NCBI GenBank assembly: GCA_017525905.1
Contig: JAFXSD010000076.1
Coordinates: forward strand, 62,001 to 126,000
Length of the DNA: 64,000 nt
Direction: 5' to 3'
From: Elusimicrobiota bacterium
Lineage (GTDB): Bacteria > Elusimicrobiota > Endomicrobiia > Endomicrobiales > Endomicrobiaceae
A program made the translations under genes and the position numbers. The notes under the pieces were generated by a model. It worked only from the letters and a program-made list of their open reading frames with translations. It was not told where the DNA came from and did no database searches. How positions within the stretch are numbered: the first letter of the stretch is position 1; each line of letters opens with the position of its first letter. Below, piece by piece: positions 31,026 through 40,144 of this stretch.

Positions 31026-32162
31026 ATGGTTCAAAAATTAGATAAACGAAACGGCAAATACAGTTTCAGATATTTTGATATCGACGGACATTTCCGCCGT
31101 TACACATGCACCAGTTTATCCAAAAAAGAAGCCGAATACGAACAACTACAATTCTTATCGGACCTCAAAAAATCAAAAAAAAATCATACCGGGAAATATG
31201 ATATAGATACACTACTTTGGCAACACTTTACAAAATTATATTTGGAATACTGTACCAATCATAAAGCCACAAACAGCAACGATTACGGAGTAATAAAAGT
31301 TATCAATCGTCTTTTTCCGGATCTAAAATATTTAAAAGATTTTGACAGAGAAAAGATAGAGAAGTTTCGCACTCTCAGAAAATCAGAAGTATCTTTGGCA
31401 AGCATAAACAGAAATATGCATTGTATCAAAAGTATGTGGTCTTTTGCCGTTAACGATTTGGAGCTTGATTGTAAAAACCAAGCCAAAGGAATATCAGATT
31501 TTCCTGTTCCTATAGCCAGAAAAATAGAGTATTTTACAATAGACGAAATAAAACAAATGCTTACACAAACAAATATTCCGGACCTAAAAACACTATATTA
31601 TTTAATGTTATCTTTCGGGCTTCGCCTAAAGGAAGCAGCAACGATTAAATGGGAAGATATAAATTTTAGAACTAACAGAATTCTTATACATCCATACAAA
31701 ACATTCAAACATAACCCACAGCCGGTAAGTTTAACAATGCCGAATAATTTAATACAATATTTAAATAGTTTGAATAAAAAAGGAGTATATGTAATAGGAA
31801 AAGAAATAAAAACACAGGAACAGCTTCGCAATTTAAGCCAACGAATAAAAAAACATTTAAAACATTTAATTGGACACGGTTCCGCTCATATATGCAGACA
31901 TACATATATTACACATGCGGTCAACAATCCAAACATAGCTGAACGAGACATAATGAAAACGGCAAGAATAAACAACCATAAAATAATAGAAGCATACGGA
32001 CATTATACAATTGAGAGAGAAAAAACTATAGCAAACGAGGTATATAATGTTAATTATAAAAAAGAACTTAGTATTGAGGAAATAGATAGGCAAATAGAAG
32101 AGTTGCAAGAGTTAAAAAGGTCTATTATCAGCAAAGGAATTACCCAAAATTTACCCAAATAG
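31026..32162 (+). CDS. int: Tyrosine recombinase integrase, 378 aa
   Basis: Three-part phage integrase: N-terminal arm-binding domain (NGKYSFRYFDIDGHFRRYTC), core-binding SAM-like domain (about 60-165) and catalytic domain. Catalytic residues: R200 in SFGLRLKEAATIKWED, H288 and R291 in HICRH, H318 in INNHK and nucleophile Y327 in GHYT, nine residues after H318. It integrates and, with an excisionase, excises the prophage. It starts 3 bp after the previous gene. Full length. Confidence 0.95.
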   Translation: MVQKLDKRNGKYSFRYFDIDGHFRRYTCTSLSKKEAEYEQLQFLSDLKKSKKNHTGKYDIDTLLWQHFTKLYLEYCTNHKATNSNDYGVIKVINRLFPDLKYLKDFDREKIEKFRTLRKSEVSLASINRNMHCIKSMWSFAVNDLELDCKNQAKGISDFPVPIARKIEYFTIDEIKQMLTQTNIPDLKTLYYLMLSFGLRLKEAATIKWEDINFRTNRILIHPYKTFKHNPQPVSLTMPNNLIQYLNSLNKKGVYVIGKEIKTQEQLRNLSQRIKKHLKHLIGHGSAHICRHTYITHAVNNPNIAERDIMKTARINNHKIIEAYGHYTIEREKTIANEVYNVNYKKELSIEEIDRQIEELQELKRSIISKGITQNLPK

Positions 32163-32397
32163 ACGAAAAACTTCACCTCTTCAGGGCGAATAAAACACTT
32201 ATTAAAGAAACACCGAACATCATTTTAACATCAAATAATCGTTTTGAAAATCCTAAAAAATTGTTTTTTTCAATTAGTTCAACTATATCTCTTTTTATAA
32301 CAAATAAGTAACAAACAACAAATTAAATGTAACTTTTTACAAAAATAACAGTCAAAATTTTGTAGAAAACAAAATTTGTTGTAAAAAGGAGATTGGT
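32163..32397. other. Prophage-host junction region
   Basis: 235 bp without a gene. It should hold the right attachment site, but no tRNA end or obvious core can be named without the left end. The last 70 bp are the promoter and ribosome site of the Spy-like gene. Several short inverted A/T repeats (CAAAATTTTG at about 32353) are present. Confidence 0.55.
32329..32356 (+). promoter_or_regulatory. ECF-type promoter of the Spy-like gene
   Basis: TGTAACTTTTT at the -35 (GTAACTT, 32329-32335), 15-bp spacer, GTCAAA at the -10 (32351-32356). The same TGTAACTTTTT with GTCTAA after 16 bp lies before the ECF sigma gene at 46.2 kb. The AAC-type -35 and GTC-type -10 agree with ECF promoters. Confidence 0.55.
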
Positions 32398-33277
32398 ATG
32401 AAAAAGACAAAAATATTGTTAAGTTTGGTAATGCTTTTTGGGTTAACGGTTTCAGTTTTTGCGGAAAAGCCGTACATAAAAGATAAAGATTGCTTTATTC
32501 CCCCGTCTCAATTTCAGGAACGAGAATTTATCGATGAAGACGGCAAAATTGATATTTTTGACACAGATATGGGATATCACGGTAAAAATCATTTTAAATA
32601 TACTAAAAAACACTTTAACAAAAAAAGATTCGAAAAGAGATTTGCTGATTTGAATCTTACGGATAAACAAAAAGAAGATTTAAAAGCATTAAAAAAAGAT
32701 TACAGAAAAACAAAATATAAATTAGTAAAAGAATTTAATTCCAAAACAAAAAAATTAAATGAAGAATATTTTAAAGAGAAATACAATGAAAAAGAAATAA
32801 AAAAACATAACAAAAGATTTAAAAGATTTATCCGACAAGATAATAGATACCGACATTGCAAAAAAAGACGGCATGAGAAAAATATTAACTGCAGAACAAT
32901 ATAATAAATTGTTCAAACCGAAAACACATTATGACAGATTAGCCGAAAGAATAGGATTATCCGAAGAACAAAAAGAAAAATTTACAAAAATACTTGAATC
33001 CAAGAGAGGAAAAGAACAGAACTTAAGAAAACAATTAAATGAAAAAGAATTTTCTTTAAGGCAAGAATTCGATAAAGAAAACATTGATAAAAAAAACATA
33101 ACAAAATTATCCGATGAAATTTCAAAAATATCAAAAGATTTGTACAAATTAGATGTTGATACAAAAATTGAGTTAAAATCAATTTTATCGCCGGAACAAT
33201 ACAAAAGATATATACAACCAAGATCCGGAATTATCTATGAACCTACAAGAATTGAAAAAAATATTGACAAAAGATAA
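32398..33277 (+). pseudogene. Spy/CpxP-like periplasmic protein, frameshifted
   Basis: A signal peptide (MKKTKILLSLVMLFGLTVSVFA) starts a protein with two Spy-like units, each opened and closed by LTxxQ-type motifs: LTDKQKEDL and LTAEQYNKL, then LSEEQKEKF and LSPEQYKRY. The first frame ends at 32904 and the second is open to 33277. Removing one base near 32820-32831, where AAAAGATTT is duplicated in tandem, joins them into about 292 residues. Such chaperones protect envelope proteins under stress. The shift may be a mutation, an assembly error or a +1 recoding site. The inner ATG at 32873 has no ribosome site. Confidence 0.75.
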
Positions 33278-33299
33278 TTTATAGACTATAAATAAAATT

Positions 33300-33355
33300 G
33301 TCGGGTGTTATGGTCACAAATCCTGCGGGAAAAATCACCATCGCCCGACTTTTTT
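33300..33355 (+). terminator. Terminator after the Spy-like gene
   Basis: Arms GTCGGGTGTTATGGT and ACCATCGCCCGAC pair with one small internal mismatch around a 22-nt loop and are followed by TTTTTT. It overlaps the 3' end of the opposing ygiQ gene. Confidence 0.75.
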
Positions 33356-35120
33356 ATTTCCGATATCTTTTCCTGAATTTAGTGAAATAATTTCTTTTTG
33401 AATTAAATTTATTTTTGGAATGAGACGAAGATGAAGAATCATTGCTTAAACTTTGTGTTATGATTAGTTTTTGTTTCATTCTTGCATTTCTGTCTTTTTC
33501 AACAAATATGTCGTTTCCGTTTAAATCTTGTTCCGTATAGTACATCAGTGTTGCATTCGTTGACGGTGTAGGTGTAAAGATTTGAACCTGCTCCGGACGA
33601 AACTTTAAATTATGATTAATAAATAACAGCAAATCTTCGGTATCATATACACTGCAACCCGGATGATCTACCATAAAATAACAAGTTAAAAATTGGTTTA
33701 AAGGTAAATTTATTTTCTTAAATTCATTCATAAAATCCAAAAATATATTTTGTTTTGGTTTGCCCATCATATCCAAAACTTTGTCGGAAGTGTGTTCGGG
33801 CGCTATTTTAAGTTGACCGGATATATTGTTCTTTGATATATATTCCAGATATTTTTTACCGTTTTGTTTATCCGCCATTATTAAATCGTGTCTTAGACCG
33901 GAAGATACAAATACTTTTTTTATTTTGTCGTTTTTTGCAACTTCGGACAACAAATCAATTTGTTTGTCGTGCGAAAAAATAATATTTTCACAAACATTCG
34001 GATATAAACATCTTTTATTTTTACATCTTCCCGTTGTTCCGTGCAATTTACATGCTATTTTATACATATTCCCTGTAGGTCCGCCTATATCGGAAATATA
34101 CCCCTTAAAATCCGGTTTTTGAACTAACTTGTTTATTTCTTTCATTATGGATTCTTTACTTCTTGATATAACAGATTTCCCCTGATGAACTGCAATTGCA
34201 CAAAAATTACATTCACCGCAACATCCCCTGTGTGATACTACGGAAAATTTTATCGTATCCTGAGACTTTACCTTTCCCTGCTTTTCGTAATACGGATGAA
34301 CCTCTCTTGTAAAATCCATATCATAAATTTTATCAAGTTCCTCTTGAGTGAGTTGTTCCTGCGGAGGATTGTGTATTAAATATCTTGTATCGTGTTTTTG
34401 ATTTAATCCTTTGGAATTTGTATATGCGGAATTATCATAAAAAGTTTTAAACATTTCTCTAAAAAGATTTTTATCCGCAACACACTCTTCAAAAGAAGGA
34501 ATATTTATAAATTCTTCTTTCGGTGTTTTTGAAATATAACATAATCCTTTAATATTTTTATAATCTGTGTTGTCTCTTAAGGCATATGACAGTTCAAGCA
34601 TAGTTTTTTCAGACATACCATAAGCTAAAATATCGGCTTTTGCATCGAGCAACAAAGATCTTCTGAGTTTTTTATCTTTTAAATCGTAATGTACTATTCT
34701 TCTCAAGCTTGCTTCTATCCCGCCCAAAACGATAGGTTTAGTGTTTTTAAAATATCGTCTTATAAGGTTTGTGTAAACCATACAGGCTCTATCAGGTCTT
34801 TTATTATTTATTCCACCCGGAGTTAAATCGTCTTCGTTTCTGAATTTCTCGCTTGCTGTATAATTTGCAACCAAAGAATCCATTGCACCTGCACTTACCG
34901 CCCAATATAAAGAAGGTTCACCTAACCTGGAAATATCATCGGTTTTTGTATCCGGTTGAGCAATTACGGCAACTTTGAAACCGTGTATCGTAAGCCAATT
35001 ACCGATAACAGCAGTTCCGCTGAAAGGACTGTCCACATAAACATCTCCCGATATAAGAATTATGTCGGGCCTGTCCCAATTCAATTTATTGATTTCTTCT
35101 TTAGTTGTAGGTAAAAACAT
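33354..35120 (-). CDS. ygiQ: YgiQ-family radical SAM protein, 588 aa
   Basis: Starts with the typical DIILISGDVYVDSPFSGTAV block, an N-terminal B12-binding-like domain. The radical SAM cluster motif is CCGECNFC in SVVSHRGCCGECNFCAIAVH (about residues 295-315). Later blocks include ISDIGGPTGNMY, CLYPNVCENI, SSGLRHDL and LKIAPEHTSD, all family signatures. Function remains uncharacterised in bacteria generally. Length is normal; the last 25 residues are Ser/Lys-rich and variable. Confidence 0.93.
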   Translation of the reverse strand: MFLPTTKEEINKLNWDRPDIILISGDVYVDSPFSGTAVIGNWLTIHGFKVAVIAQPDTKTDDISRLGEPSLYWAVSAGAMDSLVANYTASEKFRNEDDLTPGGINNKRPDRACMVYTNLIRRYFKNTKPIVLGGIEASLRRIVHYDLKDKKLRRSLLLDAKADILAYGMSEKTMLELSYALRDNTDYKNIKGLCYISKTPKEEFINIPSFEECVADKNLFREMFKTFYDNSAYTNSKGLNQKHDTRYLIHNPPQEQLTQEELDKIYDMDFTREVHPYYEKQGKVKSQDTIKFSVVSHRGCCGECNFCAIAVHQGKSVISRSKESIMKEINKLVQKPDFKGYISDIGGPTGNMYKIACKLHGTTGRCKNKRCLYPNVCENIIFSHDKQIDLLSEVAKNDKIKKVFVSSGLRHDLIMADKQNGKKYLEYISKNNISGQLKIAPEHTSDKVLDMMGKPKQNIFLDFMNEFKKINLPLNQFLTCYFMVDHPGCSVYDTEDLLLFINHNLKFRPEQVQIFTPTPSTNATLMYYTEQDLNGNDIFVEKDRNARMKQKLIITQSLSNDSSSSSHSKNKFNSKRNYFTKFRKRYRK

Positions 35121-35123
35121 TTT

Positions 35124-35456
35124 CTAATTCCATTTATTAAAAACAAAAAATACTGCAAGGACTAAAAGACAAAACCCTACAATATAATTCCACCTAAAAT
35201 GTTCGTTTAAATAGTATATTGAAAAGAGTGCAAAAACAGTCAATGATATAACTTCCTGTATCATCTTTAATTCCGTGGCATTAAATTGACCATATCCCAA
35301 TCTGTTTGCAGGAATCATAAAGCAATATTCAAAAAAAGCTATGAACCAAGAAATCAATATCACTTTCCACATCGATAAATCTTTGAATTTTAAATGCCCG
35401 TACCACGCAAATGTCATAAAAACATTTGATACTGTTAATAATAATATAGTTTTCAT
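35124..35456 (-). CDS. DUF486 (DMT-type) membrane protein, 110 aa
   Basis: Four transmembrane segments with the family patterns NVFMTFAWYGHLKF, WFIAFFEYCFMIPANRLGY and LKMIQEVISLTVFALFSIYY. Related to small multidrug-resistance-type transporters; the substrate is unknown. I choose ATG 35456; TATAAT lies 8 bases before it, so the message may be nearly leaderless. A TTG at 35474 also opens the frame. 3-bp gap to ygiQ. Confidence 0.8.
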   Translation of the reverse strand: MKTILLLTVSNVFMTFAWYGHLKFKDLSMWKVILISWFIAFFEYCFMIPANRLGYGQFNATELKMIQEVISLTVFALFSIYYLNEHFRWNYIVGFCLLVLAVFFVFNKWN

Positions 35457-35502
35457 AATTGTGATATTATACAAAATAATGGTGGAAGATTGTATTGATA
35501 CT

Positions 35503-35859
35503 CTAGTTTTTAACTATTAAAGTTATTATTAAAAGTGCTACAAGAATTATAAGAAAAACAAGTGAAATCAAAATCCATTTTATTTTCTTTAACAACCTGC
35601 TAATCTGTTCGTTTGTTTGAAAAAATTGTTGGTGTATAAGATTTGTGAAAGCAGCAGCACCTATTGTAAAATCATCTATCCAACCTGCAACCGGAATATC
35701 CGGAATTAAATCTGCCGGAGAAGCGCCATAAATTACAGCTAATATAAAAAGAATCCAAGCCCAAATTTTTTTGCTTGTACTTTCTTTGGTGTTTTTATTA
35801 TCTTGAACTTTTATTTCATCGACAATTTCAGGTTCAACAGCTTCTTGCTTTTGAGACAT
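35503..35859 (-). CDS. DUF1232 membrane protein, 118 aa
   Basis: The core IYGASPADLIPDIPVAGWID is the DUF1232 (YkvA-type) signature, preceded by a transmembrane helix (WAWILFILAVIY) and followed by a second strong one (WILISLVFLIILVALLIITLIV). Function unknown. I choose ATG 35859, six bases after AGGAG. Confidence 0.8.
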   Translation of the reverse strand: MSQKQEAVEPEIVDEIKVQDNKNTKESTSKKIWAWILFILAVIYGASPADLIPDIPVAGWIDDFTIGAAAFTNLIHQQFFQTNEQISRLLKKIKWILISLVFLIILVALLIITLIVKN

Positions 35860-35883
35860 ACAAAACTCCTGCAAATAAAAAAA

Positions 35884-35970
35884 CGGAGAGAGAGGGATTC
35901 GAACCCCCGGTAGGGAAACCCTACGCTAGTTTTCAAGACTAGTGCCATAAACCAACTCGGCCATCTCTCC
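35884..35970 (-). tRNA. tRNA-Ser (anticodon TGA)
   Basis: GGAGAGA/TCTCTCC acceptor, CTAGT/ACTAG anticodon stem with loop CTTGAAA (TGA anticodon), long variable arm GTAGGG/CCCTAC, T-loop TTCGAAT, discriminator G. The long variable arm and discriminator fit serine. CCA is not encoded. Confidence 0.95.
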
Positions 35971-36048
35971 ATTTACTGTAAATAATGGAGTTAATTATAC
36001 ATTTTTTTTGAATTTGTATCAAGCATAATTATTTTATAAAATTAAAAA

Positions 36049-37032
36049 ATGCTAATAAAAAGGAATTTTACTTTCAGTATATTAATAACTATTTTATTTA
36101 TAGTTTTATGTGTATTTTACTACAACAAACAAACAGAAAAATACAACATAGACGGTTTTATATATAAAGCTTCTCATCATTTCAAGAATGAAGAATATTT
36201 TAAAGCAATAAAATATTATAAAAAGCTTATGTCGATGGGAGTCGTTGATGAAAAAATATATATAAATACGGCAACCGCTCTTACAAGAATGGGATATTAT
36301 CAAAAATCCATAGAAGTTCTTGATGATATGAAAGAAAATCATTTAGAGTCAAGTGAAATGTATTATTTACTTGCATATTCATATTTTGCGCAAATAAAAA
36401 ACATAAATATTAATAATTCCAGAATTCCGATAAACTATCTGAAAAAAAGCATTAAATTAGATTCAAGAAACAAAGATTCTTATAAATTATTAGGCAATAT
36501 TTATGAAAAAAACAAGCAATTTAAATTAGCACGGCAATATTATACAAAAGCTTCCGAAGAAGATATCGATAATTCATGTGAATTTTATAATTTTATAGCC
36601 AACACCTATTTTAAGGAAAAGAATTTCGATGATGCCTTGAAATATTACAATAAAGCAATTGAAGGTAACAAAAATGATATATCCGCATATTATAAAATTG
36701 CCGAAATATACAAAGAAAAAGAGGATTTTGTTACCGCTGAGGATTTCTATAAAAAAGCAATTCAAATATCTCCCGACTATATTTATCCGTATTATCAAAT
36801 AGGCAATCTACATTTTAATAAGGGAGATTACGAAACAGCTATAGGCTGGTACAAAGAAGCTTTAAATATCGAGCCAAACGACGGAAAAGTTAATTATTAT
36901 ATTGGTATGGCATATAAAAGAATTAACGACCTAAATAAAGCTAAAGAATATTTAAAAATTTCGGCTTATTGCGGAAATGATGATGCTTTAAATGAATTAA
37001 GCAAAACGGAAAAGGCAAATAATGTTTTATAA
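36049..37032 (+). CDS. TPR-repeat membrane-anchored protein, 327 aa
   Basis: An N-terminal membrane anchor (FSILITILFIVLCVFYY, residues 9-25) is followed by about seven tetratricopeptide repeats, e.g. YKLLGNIYEKNKQFKLARQY, IAEIYKEKEDFVTAEDFYKK and IGNLHFNKGDYETAIGWYKE. A protein-interaction scaffold on the outer face of the inner membrane. The partner is unknown. Confidence 0.9.
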   Translation: MLIKRNFTFSILITILFIVLCVFYYNKQTEKYNIDGFIYKASHHFKNEEYFKAIKYYKKLMSMGVVDEKIYINTATALTRMGYYQKSIEVLDDMKENHLESSEMYYLLAYSYFAQIKNININNSRIPINYLKKSIKLDSRNKDSYKLLGNIYEKNKQFKLARQYYTKASEEDIDNSCEFYNFIANTYFKEKNFDDALKYYNKAIEGNKNDISAYYKIAEIYKEKEDFVTAEDFYKKAIQISPDYIYPYYQIGNLHFNKGDYETAIGWYKEALNIEPNDGKVNYYIGMAYKRINDLNKAKEYLKISAYCGNDDALNELSKTEKANNVL

Positions 37033-37330
37033 CCAAAAATTTTTATTTTTTATAATACAATTAATTTTTTGTATATTTTTAGTTATACTTATCAATCAAC
37101 AAACGTTTTTAACCGGTTTTTTAGATAATTTTTTTGTAGAGTTAATTATCGTTTATGCTCTGATATTTTTGATTGCAAAATTATTTTCAACAATATTATC
37201 ACTTATTTACTTACTGTTTTCGAAGCTGATAAAGCATAAAACCAACAGGGATTTTATATCTTGGTTATTTTTTACGATTATATGTTATGTGTTAACATTT
37301 ATTGCTTTTGCCTTTTCAATAATATACTAA
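37022..37330 (+). CDS. Small membrane protein, 102 aa
   Basis: Three hydrophobic segments (residues 5-24, 35-60, 78-102). It overlaps the TPR gene by 11 bp, so the two are coupled and may work together. No family recognised. The end overlaps the opposing gene by 4 bp. Confidence 0.6.
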   Translation: MFYNQKFLFFIIQLIFCIFLVILINQQTFLTGFLDNFFVELIIVYALIFLIAKLFSTILSLIYLLFSKLIKHKTNRDFISWLFFTIICYVLTFIAFAFSIIY

Positions 37331-37830
37331 AAAGAACAAAATCTCTTCTTTAAGTTTAATATTACCGACAATATTACAATTTTGTATATAATATCACACA
37401 TTGCAAAAAACAAAATATTTAAAGTAACGAAACTCTTTACTCCGCAAAGCAACAAAGATACGGCAAAAATTATTTCAATAAAACAATTAAGTTTATAAAA
37501 ATTTAAAATAAAATTTTTATTTTTTCTGTTATATAAAAAAAAGAAAAAAACATATATTCCTGTTGCACAAAAAATAAAGATTATTGCATTTAATATCAAT
37601 TCATTAAAAATTATCGTATTATTTACAAAAACAATGAGAGCTAAAAATATCAATATTATTCTGCTGATAAACAATAATAAACTATTATTTTTTAAATAAT
37701 TTTTAACAATAGTGAAAAAATATATACCGGCCAAACAATATATATATTCGCCGGATATAGTAAATTGTTCAATAAACAAACTTACAATAAATACAGGAAA
37801 CAGCCACAATGTTAAACTTCTTTTTAACAA
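37327..37830 (-). CDS. Polytopic membrane protein, 167 aa
   Basis: Five or six hydrophobic helices, aromatic- and Ile-rich, no motif recognised. The first usable start is a TTG at 37830 with TTTGGA before it. Transcribed toward the TPR/membrane pair. Confidence 0.55.
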   Translation of the reverse strand: MLKRSLTLWLFPVFIVSLFIEQFTISGEYIYCLAGIYFFTIVKNYLKNNSLLLFISRIILIFLALIVFVNNTIIFNELILNAIIFIFCATGIYVFFFFLYNRKNKNFILNFYKLNCFIEIIFAVSLLLCGVKSFVTLNILFFAMCDIIYKIVILSVILNLKKRFCSF

Positions 37831-37888
37831 TATCCAAAGATTATTAATTTTTTCCCCCGTACATATTTATTTGTTTCAACAAAAATGG

Positions 37889-37970
37889 TATAATTTTCGA
37901 AACTTAATGATATTTTTTTTTGCAAGATTTATCAACATGAAATCTTGCAGTGTTGTTTTTTTTATATTTT
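37889..37970 (+). promoter_or_regulatory. rseP promoter and attenuator-like hairpin
   Basis: Extended -10 TGGTATAAT (TATAAT 37889-37894), then, in the expected leader, GCAAGATTT / AAATCTTGC (9-bp stem, 37922-37948) followed by a run of eight T. An intrinsic-terminator-like hairpin between promoter and rseP start suggests attenuation; it could also stop readthrough from upstream. Confidence 0.55.
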
Positions 37971-37987
37971 AGTTAAAGGAGTTTTTT

Positions 37988-39043
37988 ATGATAGTTATTC
38001 TTATTCAAATTTTGGCAGTAATTATAGGCTTAGGATTTTTAGTATTTATTCACGAACTCGGACATTTCACTGTAGCAAAATTATATAAAGTTCGAGTTTT
38101 AAAGTTCACTCTCGGTTTCGGCAAAGAAATTTGGGGATTTACAAAGGGAGATACAAGATATTCTGTTTGTTTGTTCCCTTTAGGCGGAATGGTTGCTATG
38201 GCAGGAGAAAATCCTGATGATGTAAAAGGTGAAAAAGATGAATTTTTATCATTGCCGTTCTATAAAAAAATAATGATTGTTTTTGCCGGTCCTCTTATGA
38301 ACTATGTTTTTGCAATATTATTATTTGCTTTTATTTTTAATATTTGGGGACTTGCAACTATTTCCGATGAAGCAAAAATAGGTGTTTTGGCAAAAGATTC
38401 TTGTGCTCAAAAAGCAGGGCTCCTTGTTAACGACAAAATTGTTTCAATAGACGGAACGGATATAGAAAACTGGCTTGGTTTAATATCAAATTTAAAAGAT
38501 AAAGCAGAAAAAGAAGTAAATTTGAAAGTTTTAAGAGATGATAAAGAATTGGATTTTAATTTTGTATTGGATAAAAATCCTACAACAGGTGCAGGAATGT
38601 TGGGAATACAGCCCAAGGTATTAAAAGAAAAAGTTTCATTTCTTAAATCTTTTTATTTTGCATGTGATACCGCGATTTATCAGACAACATTTACATTAAA
38701 ATATTTGTGGGATAAACTGGTAAAATGGGAAAAGCCGGAAGTTGCAGGACCTATAGGCGTTATACAATTTATGGCCGATTCGGCAAAATCCGGATTCGAA
38801 AGTTATATAAGATTATTAGCTGTTATTTCCGTTGCTTTGGGACTTTTCAATTTACTTCCGATTCCGTTGGTTGACGGTGGAATGATTGTTTTATTTTTGT
38901 TGGAAGGAATTATAAGAACAAAAATAAGCACAAAAGTTATTGCAGTATATAACTATATCGGATTATTTTTAATACTTATTATATTTTTATTTGCAACATA
39001 CAGTGATTTAATAAGATTAGGTATTGGCAAATTATTTAACTGA
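37988..39043 (+). CDS. rseP: RIP zinc metalloprotease RseP, 351 aa
   Basis: Inner-membrane site-2 protease that cleaves anti-sigma factors and leftover signal peptides. The active site is HELGH at H22-H26 in the first transmembrane helix. The third zinc ligand motif is NLLPIPLVDGG (about residue 290). One PDZ domain (about 125-190). AAAGGAG precedes the ATG. One PDZ rather than two, as in many non-enteric bacteria. A plausible target, an anti-sigma factor with one membrane helix, is encoded at 45.1 kb. Followed by ispG at 11 bp. Confidence 0.95.
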   Translation: MIVILIQILAVIIGLGFLVFIHELGHFTVAKLYKVRVLKFTLGFGKEIWGFTKGDTRYSVCLFPLGGMVAMAGENPDDVKGEKDEFLSLPFYKKIMIVFAGPLMNYVFAILLFAFIFNIWGLATISDEAKIGVLAKDSCAQKAGLLVNDKIVSIDGTDIENWLGLISNLKDKAEKEVNLKVLRDDKELDFNFVLDKNPTTGAGMLGIQPKVLKEKVSFLKSFYFACDTAIYQTTFTLKYLWDKLVKWEKPEVAGPIGVIQFMADSAKSGFESYIRLLAVISVALGLFNLLPIPLVDGGMIVLFLLEGIIRTKISTKVIAVYNYIGLFLILIIFLFATYSDLIRLGIGKLFN

Positions 39044-39054
39044 AAGGTATTAAT

Positions 39055-40125
39055 ATGTTTACAAGAAAAGATACAAAAGTAATAAATGTCGGCGGTGTAA
39101 AGATAGGTGGCGGGAACCCTGTTGCGATTCAATCTATGACAAACACCGATACAAGAGATTGGAAAGCAACCGTAAAACAAATAAAAGAGTTACAGGAAAC
39201 AGGCTGTGAAATAATAAGAGTTTCCGTTCCGGATATGGAATCCGCAAAGAATATAAAACTTATAAAGAAACATATAAAAATTCCTTTAGTTGCGGATATT
39301 CATTTCGATCATAAACTTGCAATAGAATCAATAAAACAGGGTATCGATAAACTCAGAATAAATCCGGGAAATATCGGTTCCAAAGAAAAAGTTATGGAAC
39401 TTGTAAAAGAAGCTAAAAAAGCACATATTCCCATAAGAATAGGTGTTAATGCGGGTTCTTTGAAAGAAGTTCATGAATTTTCTTCAACAAAAGACAAAGC
39501 AAAAGCTCTTGTAAAGGCAGCTATCGAGCATGTTAAAATTTTGGAAGATTGTGATTTCGGTGACATAGCTGTTTCTCTTAAAGCATCAAATGTGGAAACG
39601 ACTGTTGAAGCATATAAATTATTTGCTACAAAAAGAAATTATCCCATACATTTGGGAATAACGGAAGCCGGTTCCATTTTTAGAGGAACAATAAAATCTT
39701 CCGTAGGCTTGGGTATAATGCTTGCTCAAGGTTTGGGAGATACCATAAGAGTATCTCTTACAGCAAATCCTGTTGAAGAAGTCAGAGTTGCTTATCAAAT
39801 ATTGCAATCTTTGGGATTGAGATCAACGGGAGTTGAAGTAATATCATGTCCCACATGTTCGAGAACAAAAGTTAATTTAATAAAGATTGTTGATGAATTG
39901 GAAAAAGAATTGGCAAAAGTTCAAAACAAATCAACTCGCAAGAACATAAAAATAGCCGTTATGGGATGTGTTGTGAACGGGCCGGGAGAAGCGAAAGAAG
40001 CGGATTTCGGAATTGCCGGAGGAATAGGCGAAGGAATTTTATTTCAAAAAGGTAAAATAATTTGTAAAGTTCCCGAAGATAAATGGGTAAAAAAACTTTT
40101 ATCAATGTATAAAAAATCAATTTAA
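39055..40125 (+). CDS. ispG: IspG, HMBPP synthase, 356 aa
   Basis: 4Fe-4S enzyme of the MEP isoprenoid pathway that converts MEcPP to HMBPP. Start motif GGGNPVAIQSMTNTDTRD, TIM barrel, and C-terminal cluster ligands SCPTCSRT and GCVVNGPGEA. Normal length for the short bacterial form. Part of the rseP-ispG-greA cluster; dxr of the same pathway is at 47.6 kb. Confidence 0.97.
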   Translation: MFTRKDTKVINVGGVKIGGGNPVAIQSMTNTDTRDWKATVKQIKELQETGCEIIRVSVPDMESAKNIKLIKKHIKIPLVADIHFDHKLAIESIKQGIDKLRINPGNIGSKEKVMELVKEAKKAHIPIRIGVNAGSLKEVHEFSSTKDKAKALVKAAIEHVKILEDCDFGDIAVSLKASNVETTVEAYKLFATKRNYPIHLGITEAGSIFRGTIKSSVGLGIMLAQGLGDTIRVSLTANPVEEVRVAYQILQSLGLRSTGVEVISCPTCSRTKVNLIKIVDELEKELAKVQNKSTRKNIKIAVMGCVVNGPGEAKEADFGIAGGIGEGILFQKGKIICKVPEDKWVKKLLSMYKKSI

Positions 40126-40144
40126 TTATTTAGGAGAATATAAA

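Larger units (their letters stand above)
1..32162. mobile_element. Podovirus-like prophage, left end outside window
   Basis: A continuous phage gene set runs from the integrase at the right (ends 32162) through lysogeny control, replication, lysis, packaging and virion genes to the left edge. Virion genes include an N4-gp56-type capsid, a large terminase, a portal, a P22-like adaptor and hub and internal virion proteins, with no tape measure or contractile sheath, so a short-tailed phage is likely. All genes from 29642 leftward are on the minus strand. The right attachment site should lie between the integrase stop and the host Spy-like gene at 32398, but the left end is not visible, so no att repeat can be confirmed. 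No broken phage gene was seen, so it may be inducible (inference). Confidence 0.93.

Noticed and set aside
1..32162. Stop-codon reassignment in the phage
   Set aside because: Phage genes end normally at TAA and TGA with sensible lengths; the open frame after TGA at 14826 is a single case.
35884..35970. tRNA-Ser as prophage attachment site
   Set aside because: It lies 3.7 kb from the integrase with host genes between, and its 3' end does not recur beside the integrase.
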